From positions 620,001-684,000 of the forward strand of contig NZ_JAHVJA010000002.1 in the NCBI RefSeq assembly GCF_019801465.1: 64,000 bases of DNA, given 5' to 3'. A model generated the notes under the pieces. That model was given only the letters and a program-made list of their open reading frames with translations, did no database searches and had not been told where the DNA came from. A program made the translations under genes and the position numbers. This stretch comes from Leisingera daeponensis. Lineage in GTDB: Bacteria > Pseudomonadota > Alphaproteobacteria > Rhodobacterales > Rhodobacteraceae. Below, in pieces: positions 17,165 to 26,018 of this stretch; position 1 is the stretch's first letter; every line of letters begins with the position of its first letter.

Positions 17165-18279
17165 GCGCTGACGAAGACCTTCCCCGCGCCGACCAGGCAG
17201 AGGGCGCGCCGCATCCGCGTGAAACCCTGCGCCTCATCGGCCAGGAGGCCGCTGAGCAGGATTTCCTGACTGCATACAACTCCGACCGCCTGCACCACGG
17301 CTGGCTGCTGACCGGCCCGCAGGGGGTGGGAAAGGCCACGCTGGCGTGGCGGATCGCCCGTTTTCTACTGGCTACCCCGCCGGCTGAGGAGGGCCTGTTC
17401 GGCGCCCCTCCCCCGCCGCTGACATTGGACATAGACCCTGAGCACCCGGTGTCGCATCGCATTCAGGCGCTGGCGGAACCGGGGCTGGCACCGATCACCC
17501 GCTCTTATGATGACAAGGGCAAGCTGCGCAGCCAGATCGTGGTGGACGACATCCGCAAGCTTAACCGCTTCTTCGGGCTGTCGGCCACCGACGGCGGGCG
17601 GCGGGTGGTGATCGTGGATGCTGCTGACAACATGAACGTGAGTGCCGCCAATGCGCTGCTGAAGATGCTGGAGGAGCCGCCCGCGCGCACCACGATCCTG
17701 CTGATCTCGCACCAGCCCTCGCGCCTGCTGCCCACCATCCGCTCGCGCTGCCGCACCCTGCGGCTGGGGCCGCTCAGCGCGCCGGACATGGAGGCAGCGC
17801 TGGCGCAATCGGGCGTCGAGCTTCCCCAGAACATGGACAATCTCGCGGCCCTGGCGGGCGGCTCCGTCGGCGCCGCTTTGCGGCTGATCAATCTGGGCGG
17901 GCTCAAGATATATGCCGAGCTCGTGCAGATCCTCGATTCGATGCCTCGGCTGGATCGGCAGCGGGCGATGGCGCTGGCCGAGGCCGCCGCGCAGCGCGGC
18001 GCTGCGGAACGTTTTGAACTCCTGTTGTCTCTGACCGAGATGGCGCTGGCCCGGCTGGCGCGCACCGGCGCCACCGGCGCTCCACCAGCGCCAGAGGCGG
18101 CGCCGCAGGAGGCGGCGATGCTCCAGCGCCTGTCGCCCGATTCCCGCAAGGCCCGCGCCTGGGCCGACCTTGCCGCGGAAGTGACAGCGCGCTCCCGCCA
18201 CGGGCAGGCGGTGAACCTTGACCCCGCGGCGCTTGTCCTAGATACGGTTTTCAAGATGCAGGAAACCGCGTCGCGCTAG
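17161..18279 (+). CDS. holB: DNA polymerase III subunit delta'
   Basis: A 372-residue clamp-loader subunit of the DnaX family. An N-terminal region with GPQGVGKAT replaces a true Walker A, as expected for the ATPase-inactive delta' subunit; SRC (IRSRCRTLRL) is conserved. NALLKMLEEPP is the family signature. It helps open the beta clamp for loading. tmk directly upstream and a TatD nuclease downstream reproduce a widespread tmk-holB-tatD order, which strengthens the call. Confidence 0.93.
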   Translation: MSADEDLPRADQAEGAPHPRETLRLIGQEAAEQDFLTAYNSDRLHHGWLLTGPQGVGKATLAWRIARFLLATPPAEEGLFGAPPPPLTLDIDPEHPVSHRIQALAEPGLAPITRSYDDKGKLRSQIVVDDIRKLNRFFGLSATDGGRRVVIVDAADNMNVSAANALLKMLEEPPARTTILLISHQPSRLLPTIRSRCRTLRLGPLSAPDMEAALAQSGVELPQNMDNLAALAGGSVGAALRLINLGGLKIYAELVQILDSMPRLDRQRAMALAEAAAQRGAAERFELLLSLTEMALARLARTGATGAPPAPEAAPQEAAMLQRLSPDSRKARAWADLAAEVTARSRHGQAVNLDPAALVLDTVFKMQETASR

Positions 18280-18314
18280 GCTTCCGGCGCGGCGCAAGCG
18301 GCACCAGAGGATTC

Positions 18315-19124
18315 ATGACCGAGACGCCCCCCCAGATCACCGACAGCCATTGCCATCTGGACTTCCCCGATTTCGAAGGGCGGCTGGATGAGGTGATCGC
18401 AAGCGCGGCGGAGGCCGGCGTGACCCGGATGGTAACGATCTGCACCAAGATGAAGAACGAGCCCGCCGTGCGGGCGATTGCCGAGGCGCATGCGCCGGTG
18501 TTTTACGCCGCAGGCACCCACCCGATGAGCGCCGCGGACGAGCCTCTGGTTACCGTGGACGGGCTGGTTGCGCTGGCGAAACACCCGAAGTTTGTCGGCA
18601 TTGGCGAGACCGGGCTCGATTACCACTACACCGCCGACAGCGCGGAGGTGCAGCAGGAGTCCCTGCGTATCCACATAGCTGCCGCCCGCGAAACCGGCCT
18701 GCCGCTGATCATCCACGCCCGCGCTGCCGACGACGATATGGCGCGCATCCTGGGCGAGGAAATGAAGAACGGCGCCTACTCCTGCGTGATGCACTGCTTC
18801 TCGTCTTCCGCAGAGCTGGCCAAGGCGGCCCTGGACCTGGGTTTCTACCTGTCCATGTCCGGCATAGCCGCCTTCCCCAAGAGCCAGGAGCTGCGCGACA
18901 TTTTCGCTGCTGCCCCGGTGGAGCGCATCCTGGTCGAAACCGATGCACCCTATCTGGCCCCGCCGCCCTACCGCGGCAAGCGCAACGAGCCGGCATACAC
19001 GGCCTTTACCGCCAAGGTCGGCGCAGAGGTGTTCGGCATGGATTACCCGGATTTCGCGGCCCAGACCCAGATCAACTTCGACCGCCTGTTCTGGAAGGCC
19101 GCAAAGTATGAGGCCGCCGCCTGA
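18315..19124 (+). CDS. TatD family metal-dependent deoxyribonuclease
   Basis: A 269-residue TIM-barrel hydrolase. Metal-binding motifs are DSHCHLDF at residues 10-17, GETGLDYHY, a histidine in IIHARAA, MHCFSSS and ETDAPYLAPPPYRGKRNEP, the full TatD set. Family members have 3'-5' exonuclease or endonuclease activity in DNA repair and turnover; the physiological substrate is not visible. The stop overlaps the next start (TGATGG), so the PhnP-like hydrolase is coupled. Confidence 0.9.
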   Translation: MTETPPQITDSHCHLDFPDFEGRLDEVIASAAEAGVTRMVTICTKMKNEPAVRAIAEAHAPVFYAAGTHPMSAADEPLVTVDGLVALAKHPKFVGIGETGLDYHYTADSAEVQQESLRIHIAAARETGLPLIIHARAADDDMARILGEEMKNGAYSCVMHCFSSSAELAKAALDLGFYLSMSGIAAFPKSQELRDIFAAAPVERILVETDAPYLAPPPYRGKRNEPAYTAFTAKVGAEVFGMDYPDFAAQTQINFDRLFWKAAKYEAAA

Positions 19125-19921
19125 TGGCTGAAATGCGATTTACCATTCTCGGCTCGGGCTCGTCGGGCGGAGTGCCGCGGATTGGCGGCCATTGGGGAGA
19201 TTGTGACCCCAAGAACCCGAAGAACCGCCGCGGCCGCTGCTCGATGCTGGTGGAGCGCATAGAGGAGGGCGGCACCACCTCGGTGCTGATCGACACCCCG
19301 CCGGACATGCGCAATCAATTGCTGGATGCGGAAGTCACGCGGCTGGACGCGGTGGTCTACACGCATTCGCACGCCGATCACCTGCACGGAATCGACGATC
19401 TGCGCATGGTCTATTTCAACATGCGCCAGCGCATTGAAGTTTATGCTGACGGGCCTACCCAGAATGACCTGCTGAACCGGTTCGGCTATGCCTTTGCGCA
19501 GCCCGAAGGCTCCCCCTACCCGCCGATTCTGGATCTGAAGACCATTGCCGGGCCTTTCAGCATCAGCGGCCCGGGCGGCAATATCAGCTTCCGCCCGTTC
19601 GAGGTGAACCACGGCTCCATTGATGCACTCGGCTTCCGTATCGGCGGGCTGGCCTATCTGCCGGATGTAAAAGAAATCCCGGATGCCGCCCTGCCAGAGC
19701 TGGAAGGGCTGGACGTCTGGATCCTGGACGGGCTGCGCCGCACGCCGCACCCAACCCACTTCAGCTACCAGGACGCGCTGGAGTGGTTCGAGCGTATGGC
19801 GCCCAAGCGCGGCATCATCACCAACATGCATATTGACATGGATTACGCCACGGTCGACGACGAAACGCCGGACCACATCACCCCCGCTTACGATGGGATG
19901 GTGATCCGGATCGAGGTCTAA
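19124..19921 (+). CDS. PhnP-like MBL-fold metallohydrolase
   Basis: A 265-residue metallo-beta-lactamase-fold protein. It opens with ILGSGSSGGVPRIGG, has the HSHADHLHG zinc motif, a later MNHG-like VNHGSID and the terminal NMHIDMDY histidine/aspartate region. This pattern is that of PhnP/RNase Z-like phosphodiesterases. In the tmk-holB-tatD run it is a regular alphaproteobacterial neighbour; its substrate is not known, and no phn genes are nearby, so a carbon-phosphorus lyase role is not supported. Confidence 0.85.
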   Translation: MAEMRFTILGSGSSGGVPRIGGHWGDCDPKNPKNRRGRCSMLVERIEEGGTTSVLIDTPPDMRNQLLDAEVTRLDAVVYTHSHADHLHGIDDLRMVYFNMRQRIEVYADGPTQNDLLNRFGYAFAQPEGSPYPPILDLKTIAGPFSISGPGGNISFRPFEVNHGSIDALGFRIGGLAYLPDVKEIPDAALPELEGLDVWILDGLRRTPHPTHFSYQDALEWFERMAPKRGIITNMHIDMDYATVDDETPDHITPAYDGMVIRIEV

Positions 19922-19950
19922 GGGCGCAAGAACAGCGCCCTTTTTCTTTT
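19921..19950 (+). terminator. Rho-independent terminator after the tmk-holB-tatD run
   Basis: Arms AGGGCGC (19921-19927) and GCGCCCT (19935-19941), followed by a T-rich tract to 19950. Confidence 0.85.
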
Positions 19951-19970
19951 GCGCGATTTGAGGAAGCAGA

Positions 19971-20903
19971 GTGTTTCAAAGCCTGATTGACGTCATCCTG
20001 CCTGTGTTCCTGGTTGTCGGCGCAGGCTACGCCGCCACCGCAAGGGGGGTGCTGGGACAGGACCATATCGAAGGGGTGATGAAATTTGCTCAGGGCTTCG
20101 CCATTCCCTGCCTGCTGTTCAAGGCGATGGCCGAACTTGACCTGTCCGCCAGTTTCGATCCCCGCCTGCTGGCAAGTTTCTATACCGGCGCTTTCACCTG
20201 CTTCCTGATCGGTGTCTTCGGGGCCCGGATCCTGTTCAAGCGGGACTGGGAAGATTGCATTGCAATCGGCTTCTGCTGCCTGTTTTCAAACTCTGTCCTG
20301 CTGGGCCTTCCCATCACCGAGCGCGCCTTCGGACCTGAAAATCTGACAGGAAACTATGCGATCATCGCGTTCCATTCGCCCTTCTGCTATGGCGTCGGGA
20401 TCACCGCGATGGAGATCGTGCGCAACCGAGGCGCGGGCGGGATCAAGACTGTGGTTTCGGTGCTGAACGCGATGTTCCGGAATGTTCTGATCCTGGGCAT
20501 CGCACTCGGATTCGCGGTGAACCTCTCCGGCTTTTCCATTCCTCTGGTGGTGAATGAAGCACTGTCTCTGCTGATCCGCGCGGCCCTGCCTGGCGCCCTG
20601 TTTGCACTGGGTGGCGTGCTGGTGAAATACCGCCCCGAAGGCGACATGCGGGCAATCCTGTTTGTCTGCTTCACCTCGCTGATGATCCACCCCGCGATCG
20701 TCTGGACCCTGGGGTCGGCACTGGCGCTGCCGCAGGACCTGTTCCGCTCCGGAGTCTTGAACGCCGCAATGGCGACCGGGTTCAACGGCTATATCTTCGC
20801 CAATATGTACGGACGGGCCAAGCGGGTGGCGGCATCCTCGGTGCTGATTGCCACCGCCTCGAGCATTTTTACTGTTTGGTTCTGGCTGCTGGTGCTGAGC
20901 TGA
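19971..20903 (+). CDS. AEC family transporter (auxin efflux carrier type)
   Basis: A 310-residue integral membrane protein with about ten hydrophobic segments. The opening VFLVVGAGYAATARGVL and the mid-segment SNSVLLGLPITERAFG are characteristic of the AEC superfamily, whose members carry malate, malonate or other carboxylates. GTG at 19971 begins 50 bases after the previous stop, behind a terminator, so it has its own promoter. Substrate not determined. No partner genes are coupled to it. Confidence 0.85.
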   Translation: MFQSLIDVILPVFLVVGAGYAATARGVLGQDHIEGVMKFAQGFAIPCLLFKAMAELDLSASFDPRLLASFYTGAFTCFLIGVFGARILFKRDWEDCIAIGFCCLFSNSVLLGLPITERAFGPENLTGNYAIIAFHSPFCYGVGITAMEIVRNRGAGGIKTVVSVLNAMFRNVLILGIALGFAVNLSGFSIPLVVNEALSLLIRAALPGALFALGGVLVKYRPEGDMRAILFVCFTSLMIHPAIVWTLGSALALPQDLFRSGVLNAAMATGFNGYIFANMYGRAKRVAASSVLIATASSIFTVWFWLLVLS

Positions 20904-20927
20904 AGAAAAAGGTCAGCGGTTCTGCCA

Positions 20928-20951
20928 AAATGTTTCGCGCGCGAAACATTT
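20928..20951. promoter_or_regulatory. Perfect 24-base palindrome
   Basis: Half-site AAATGTTTCGCG followed directly by its inverse, centred at 20940/20941. No T tract follows, so it is a better candidate for a dimer-binding operator or a cruciform than for a terminator. It lies between the AEC transporter and the broken racemase gene. Confidence 0.55.
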
Positions 20952-21017
20952 GGACAGGGCTTCTGACGTTATCCTTCAGATTTTGTTAATAAATCCCCAT
21001 TCATCCAGCGGCCTGTC

Positions 21018-21752
21018 TCAGACGCGGGGGTCATCCAGCTCCAGCGGAAATCCTTTGGGCAGCAAACCGGCTTGAAACCAGCTGATGAAGGAGTGGATCA
21101 AAAACACGGGCAGGCCGGTGGCTTTTCTGACATCAAGGGCATAGGGCATCATATTGGTGCACTCCAGCACGATGGCGCCAAGGTCCGGGATATCCGCAAC
21201 CATCGCGGGGGCAGCGTCAATCATGTCCAGCCGACAGGCCTCAAAGTCGATCTCTGCCGCGTCGCCGAGGATATCACGGGTGAAGACGGGGAGGCCGTCG
21301 GTGCCGGCGATCGGCGTGTCCGGCAGAACCCCTGCGGCCTCAAGATGCGCGGGCGTCAGGGTTGCCTAGGAGAGAGCCAGGATGCCGCAGCGCTTGTCCG
21401 CGGGCAGCAGGTTCTGCCCCATCGGAACCTGCATCAGCGAGGACATCGCCACCGGCAAGCCCAGCGCCTGTTTCACTTCGTCCTGGATCAGCGCCAGGAA
21501 ACCGCAGTTGATGTTGATGCCGTCGGCCCCCATGGCGACCAGATCGCGTCCCGCCTCGACAAACAGATCAACCAGATCCTTGGGATTGCCGCGCACGGCG
21601 TTTTCCGGGTTTGCCCCGCGCCCCACCTTTAAGCGCACCGTGAACTCCCGGGTCATCACGTTTCCCATATCGCCATGAATACGGGGCAAGCGTGTTTCGA
21701 GCATCAGGATGCCAACCGCCGCACCAAGGATTGTCTTGCCGCCGTGTTCCAT
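21018..21752 (-). pseudogene. Aspartate/glutamate racemase-family gene with an amber codon
   Basis: Minus-strand gene of about 245 codons, read through from ATG at 21752. Both catalytic cysteine regions are present: ININCGFLAL before and VLECTNMMPY after a single TAG at 21366-21368. The two halves are in the same frame and conserved, so the amber codon is the only visible lesion. The family covers Asp/Glu and hydantoin racemases and arylmalonate decarboxylases. It follows a GntR regulator by nine bases and faces a wrecked TRAP transporter, so it probably belonged to one catabolic unit for an amino acid or dicarboxylate. Confidence 0.75.
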
Positions 21753-21761
21753 GCGGCTCCC

Positions 21762-22454
21762 CTACTCGTCCGGAACGTAGAGCTGGGAAAAGGCAATGCG
21801 GACAGCTTCCGTCGCCTCCTCCCGGCGCTTTTCGATATGGCTGCGCATGGCCGCCACCGCGGCCTCGGTGTTGCGGGCGGCGATGCCTTTGACGATCTGG
21901 CGGTGCGCCGAGATATCGCCAGGCGCCTTGCCCCCTGCCCGGTCGCGCATGCGCTTGAGGTCGATCAGCCGGATATAGCGGATGCGGCCATTGAGGTTGT
22001 TCAGAATGCGCTGCAACTCACTGTTCCCGCAGAGCTGGGCCAGACGGGCGTGGAAGCTTTCGTCCATTGCCAACAGTTCTTCAGGGGCGGTGGCGCTTTC
22101 GTACTCCGGCTCCATCCGGTTCAGGTAATCCGCCAGTGCCGCGATGTCCTCATCAGGGGCACGTGTACAGGCCAGCCGCGTTGCCTCGCATTCAACCGCC
22201 ACCCGGGCCTCATAGAGGTCCATAATGTAGCCGGGCGTCAGCGGACGGCAGAAGAATCCGCGGTTGTTCTGGAAGGTCAGGAACCCCTCGGCCACCAGCC
22301 GGTTCAGCGCCTCGCGCAGCGGCGTGCGGCTGGCGCCCAGAACCTCGGACAGCGCGCTTTCGTTGATCCGCTGGTCAGGCTTGAAGGCAAAATCCGCCGC
22401 CATCCGGCGCAGCGCCTCGTAGACCCGGTCCACATTGCTTTCGCGTTTGGCCAT
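21762..22454 (-). CDS. GntR-family transcriptional regulator (FadR/FCD type)
   Basis: A 230-residue regulator: N-terminal winged helix-turn-helix (about 10-75, with ALSEVLGASRTPLREALNRL) and an all-helical FCD ligand domain (about 85-215), including the metal-binding E/D-H pattern (MDESFHARL, AHRQIV). It is intact, unlike its neighbours. It probably once controlled the downstream racemase and the divergent TRAP genes, sensing a carboxylate. The upstream region 22455-22540 should contain its promoter. Confidence 0.88.
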   Translation of the reverse strand: MAKRESNVDRVYEALRRMAADFAFKPDQRINESALSEVLGASRTPLREALNRLVAEGFLTFQNNRGFFCRPLTPGYIMDLYEARVAVECEATRLACTRAPDEDIAALADYLNRMEPEYESATAPEELLAMDESFHARLAQLCGNSELQRILNNLNGRIRYIRLIDLKRMRDRAGGKAPGDISAHRQIVKGIAARNTEAAVAAMRSHIEKRREEATEAVRIAFSQLYVPDE

Positions 22455-22539
22455 GTTCCCGCCATTCGTTCAATCCGTGGTGCAGACTAGGGGAGCGCCC
22501 GCCTCTTCACAATATTGAATTCGAAACTGAATACAGCTC

Positions 22540-22647
22540 TCAGGCCAATTGTGGGTCTCCCGCGGAATAGGTTGCCAGTTCATGTTTCAGCAAAGCGAGA
22601 AATTCTTGCCCGACTGCCGACCGCGGCCGTGATTTGCGGCGTGCCGT
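22540..22647 (-). pseudogene. C-terminal remnant of a LysR-type regulator
   Basis: The last 36 or so codons of a minus-strand gene (ARRKSRPRSAVGQEFLALL, then KHELATY) ending in TGA at 22540-22542. Pattern and position resemble the end of a LysR substrate-binding domain. The rest is cut off by the IS element, whose left inverted repeat begins at 22648. Confidence 0.45.
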
Positions 22648-23562
22648 GACTTTGCTGCACAAATCGGTTTGTGAGCGCACGTCCCCTTTCCCTGGACGGA
22701 CTTATCCTACGGGCTCTGTGACAGGTATGCCAAGAGTCGTGTAGCGGTTGAGAACCGCGACGCGGACCTAGACTACTGCGACTTGCCGCTCAAAGTCTCT
22801 CGCCATCAGGGATTGGCCGAGGAGTTTGATGCAGTTCATCTTGCTCTCGACGCGGCTTCGGCGGTGGTATCCGCTCCATCGTCGCCAGATCGCACGACCG
22901 AGGTAACGCGAAGCATTGACCGCTTCGTTGCGGGCGATGGCCCCGGCACTCGTGGGCTTCCAGAGTTTGGCATTCTTGCGCGGCGGGATCACGGCATGAG
23001 CCCCTCGCGCCGCAATCGCGTCATGAGATATTCGCGTATCGTAAGCGCCGTCTGCGGTCACCGATCCGACGCTCTGATCGGGTGGAGTTTGAACGAGTAG
23101 TTCCGGCAGCATCGGTGCGTCACCCACATTGCTGGTCGTAACCTCCACAGCCCGCACTTCCAGCGTTTCTTCGTCAATTCCTATGTGTATCTTGCGCCAG
23201 AGGCGCTTGGGCCCACAATGCTTGCGCGTTCGTCGGGAAAACAGTCCCCCGGACTGTAGAAGGCTTTGCACGAGCCCGGTCGGTTGCCGAAGCGGCATCC
23301 CGAACAGCACTTTCAGCGTCAGGCAAGTCTGGACCGCAGAGCCGCTGAAACGCTGCTGGAGACCTCGCGTGCCGCTCGGTTGTGGCTCCCAGATCATCTC
23401 CGGGTCAAACCAAATCGACAGCGTTCCGCGCTGCTTCAATGCTGCGTTATACGAAGGCCAGTTCCTGGTCTCGTACTTCGTCGGGGCCCAACTGCTCATG
23501 CTCCCCTGCTATCACTCTGGATTCACAAGATGAATCCCTCGCGGGATTTGTGCAACAAAGCC
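22648..23562 (-). mobile_element. IS5-family insertion sequence, degenerate
   Basis: An element of about 915 bases. Its ends are imperfect inverted repeats: GACTTTGCTGCACAAATC at 22648-22665 and the inverse of GGCTTTGTTGCACAAATC at 23545-23562, 16 of 18 positions matching. It encloses a damaged transposase. I see no target duplication; the flanking genes are different (LysR remnant left, dctP remnant right), so a deletion beside the element is likely. Confidence 0.8.
22702..23499 (-). pseudogene. IS5-family transposase, internally deleted and frameshifted
   Basis: The N-terminal part (ETRNWPSYNAAL, TCLTLKVLFGMPLRQPTGL) joins directly to KHCGPKRLWRKIHIGIDEETL. The segment with the first catalytic Asp and the HARKHG lead-in that other IS5 transposases have is missing. 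The second DDE aspartate region (SVTADGAYDTR) and the RRSRVESKM glutamate region remain. The 243-codon frame stops at 22768; the normal end (VLNRYTTLGIPVTEPVG) continues in another frame to 22702. The enzyme should be inactive. Confidence 0.75.
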
Positions 23563-24042
23563 TCTTACAATAGTGCCACCTCGCGGCTGGCGGAGCTGAC
23601 CGGCATGCTGCCGGTGACCCTCAAGGCGGCCGAGATCAGCCAAGCTTTCGCCACCGGCGTGGCGGACTCGATGGTCTCCTCCGGTTCCACCGGCTATGAC
23701 CGCAAGGTTTGGGAGAGCCTGAATTATTTCTACGAAGCGGGTGCCTGGCTGCCGCGCAATTATGTGTTCGTTACCTCCGACGTCTGGAGGGGCACCTCCG
23801 AGGCCAATCAGAACGTGATCAAGGGCTGCGCCAGGCTGGCGGAATACCCAGGCAACTGGCGCGCCAAATAATTTACCGGCTTTACCCTGCAGGGCCTGGG
23901 CGAAGGCGGCATGACCGTGTGTCCGGCCTCTAACCGGATGGTGAGTGAACTGAAGGAAATCGGCGTCACCATGAGCACTGAATGGCTGGAAGCAGCAGCC
24001 GAAGAGGGCAAGCCCATCGTCGACGCTGTCCGCGCCGAGTAA
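23563..24042 (+). pseudogene. TRAP transporter substrate-binding protein DctP, C-terminal remnant
   Basis: About 160 codons of a DctP-family periplasmic binding protein (AEISQAFATGVADSMVSS, ESLNYFYEAGAW). A TAA at 23869-23871 interrupts the frame, after which FTGFTLQGLGEGGMTVCPA continues to the natural stop at 24042. The signal peptide and N-terminal half are gone, cut at the right end of the IS element. Not functional. Confidence 0.75.
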
Positions 24043-24122
24043 CCGGACCGCTTTGATATGGGCGGCGCGGAAGGTGCCGCCCGCAGTTTGATAAGATAAA
24101 TCCCTATGGGGATGTTAGGACG

Positions 24123-24651
24123 GTGCTCAGGGGGCTGCGCTCCGGTCTTGATTTTCTGTACCTGGCGGCGGGGGTGCTGGCCGCCCTCTGCCTGATCGCC
24201 ATTCTGGGGCTGATCGTTGTCCAGATGCTGGCCCGCTGGACCGGTGAGGTCTTCCCCGGCGCGCCGGATTAAGCAGGCTACGCGATGGCGGCGGCGGCGT
24301 TCCTGGCCTTTGCCAATGCGCTGAACCGTGGCAGCCATATCCGGGTGTCGACCCTGCTCAACGCCGTGCCCGAGGGCTTCCATCGGGCGCCGGAGTTCTG
24401 GTGCTTCGGCATCGGCACCGCGTGTGGTGTGGGACTTCTGCTTCAACCCCGAACGCTTTCTCTACTGGAGCTGTAAGTTAAACGATGTGAGCCAAGGCCA
24501 AGACCGTACGCCGCTGTAAATGCCGCAAAGCGCCATGCTGATCGGTGCGGTCATCTTAGCCATCGCCCGCACTGGCCATCTGATCCACGTGATTTTCCGC
24601 GGCGGCCACCGCATCACCCTGGATCTGGCATACCAAAGCCACGCGGAGTAA
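24123..24651 (+). pseudogene. TRAP transporter small membrane subunit DctQ, broken
   Basis: Starts VLRGLRSGLDFLYLAAG and shows the first two DctQ membrane segments. A Tyr codon has become TAA at 24270-24272, and near 24430 the frame shifts after FCFN-like sequence; the last part (SCKLNDVSQGQDRTPL, then VIFRGGHRI) is in other frames. The order dctP-dctQ-dctM and the spacing are those of an intact TRAP operon. Confidence 0.7.
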
Positions 24652-24657
24652 AGGCCC

Positions 24658-25076
24658 ATCGCAAATATCTCCGTTATCATCCTCGTCCTGTTCGTGCTGT
24701 TCACCCTTCTGGGCACCGGCGTCTGGGTCGGCCTGGCACTGATGTGCGTGGCCTGGTTGGGCGTGGAGCTGTTCACCACCCGCCCCTTCAGCGCGTGATG
24801 CTAACCATGGCGGTGGTGGAGCCGATGATCCGGCAGGCGGGCATTGATCTGATTTGGTTCGGCATCTTCATCGTGGTGGTAGAGATGGCGCAGATCACCC
24901 CGCCAATCGGCTTCAACCTGTTTGTGATGCAGGGTATGACCAACCACGAGCTGAACTATATCGCGCGTGCGGCGATCCCGACATTCCTGAGCATGGTGCT
25001 GATGGTCTTTGTGCTGATTACCTTCCCGGAGCTGGCGATCTACCTGCCCGGCAACCTCAGGCCGGGGCCGGGCTAA
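24658..25076 (+). pseudogene. TRAP transporter large permease DctM, internally deleted
   Basis: The N-terminus (ISVIILVLFVLFTLLGTGVWVGLAL) lacks its ATG, reading ATC in its place at 24658. After ELFTTRP about 270 codons are missing, and the frame resumes with the C-terminal end (WFGIFIVVVEMAQITPPIGF, NLFVMQGMTNHEL) to the stop at 25076. DctM normally has about 430 residues and a dozen helices, so this is a relic. Confidence 0.75.
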
Positions 25077-25079
25077 CCC

Positions 25080-26018
25080 GTGCTGCGCGTGCTCGCATAT
25101 GCCGCCCGGCACGGGCGGGCCGCAATGGTCCTGGGGCTGCTGGCCGGGCTGTTGCTGCCCGGCCTTGCTTCTGCCCTTCAGCCCTGGCTGCCTCATTTGG
25201 TGGCCGGGCTGTTGTTCTTGAATGCCTACCGGATCGGGCTCCGCAAAGCGGCAGGCGGGCTGGCCGACGGGATTGGAACGCTCAAGGCCGTTGCCCTGCT
25301 GCAAGTCGCCCTGCCGCTCGCGGCGCTTGCGCTCGCCGCGGTGCTGGGTGTTGCGCAGACCCCTGCCGCCGTTGCACTGATCCTGATGCTGAGTGCGCCG
25401 TCTGTGACCGGCAGCCCCAATATCACCGCTCTGATGGGCCACGCGCCGGAGCCTGCCTTCCGCCTGCTGATCACCGGGACCGCGCTGATGCCGCTTACTG
25501 TGATCCCGGTGTTCCTGCTGGCCCCCGGCCTAGGTGATCTGGGCGAGGTGCTTCGCGCCGCCGGACGGCTCATCGGAGCAATTGGCCTGACGGTAACCGC
25601 GGCCTTCCTGCTGCGCCGCCTGACGCTGCCGGAGATGCACCAGGACCAGGCCAGAGCAATCGACGGTTTGACTATGATTGCGCTGGCGGTGATCGTGGTC
25701 GGACTGATGGCTGCGCTGGGGCCTGCGCTGCGCACGGACCCGGTGCTGGTACTGCAATGGCTAGGGTTTGCGCTGGTGGCCAACCTCGGCCTGCAGGTGA
25801 TGGTGTTTGCCGTATCGCGCCGCCGCGCGGGCAGTGGCGCCGTGCCTGTATCCGTTGTCGCCGGCAACCGGAACTTCGCCCTCTTCCTGATCGCCCTGCC
25901 CGCAGCCACGACCGAGCCGCTGCTGATCTTCCTTGGCTGCTACCAGATACCGATGTATCTGACCGCAATACTGATGGAACCGCTTTACCGGCGGGGGACT
26001 CTCAGGACAGGAAGGTGA
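25080..26018 (+). CDS. BASS-like (bile acid:sodium symporter superfamily) membrane protein
   Basis: A 312-residue membrane protein with about nine to ten hydrophobic segments. LSAPSVTGSPNITALMG and AGNRNFALFLIALPA, the latter like the conserved crossing-over helix, suggest the BASS/arsenite-carrier fold. GTG at 25080 lies three bases after the dctM remnant, so it was probably the last gene of that catabolic operon; unlike the others it is intact. Substrate unknown. Its end overlaps the convergent gene by 17 bases. Confidence 0.7.
   Translation: MLRVLAYAARHGRAAMVLGLLAGLLLPGLASALQPWLPHLVAGLLFLNAYRIGLRKAAGGLADGIGTLKAVALLQVALPLAALALAAVLGVAQTPAAVALILMLSAPSVTGSPNITALMGHAPEPAFRLLITGTALMPLTVIPVFLLAPGLGDLGEVLRAAGRLIGAIGLTVTAAFLLRRLTLPEMHQDQARAIDGLTMIALAVIVVGLMAALGPALRTDPVLVLQWLGFALVANLGLQVMVFAVSRRRAGSGAVPVSVVAGNRNFALFLIALPAATTEPLLIFLGCYQIPMYLTAILMEPLYRRGTLRTGR

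Noticed and set aside
21072-22490. Long plus-strand ORFs opposite the racemase and GntR genes
   Set aside because: They are shadows of the conserved minus-strand genes in high-GC DNA.
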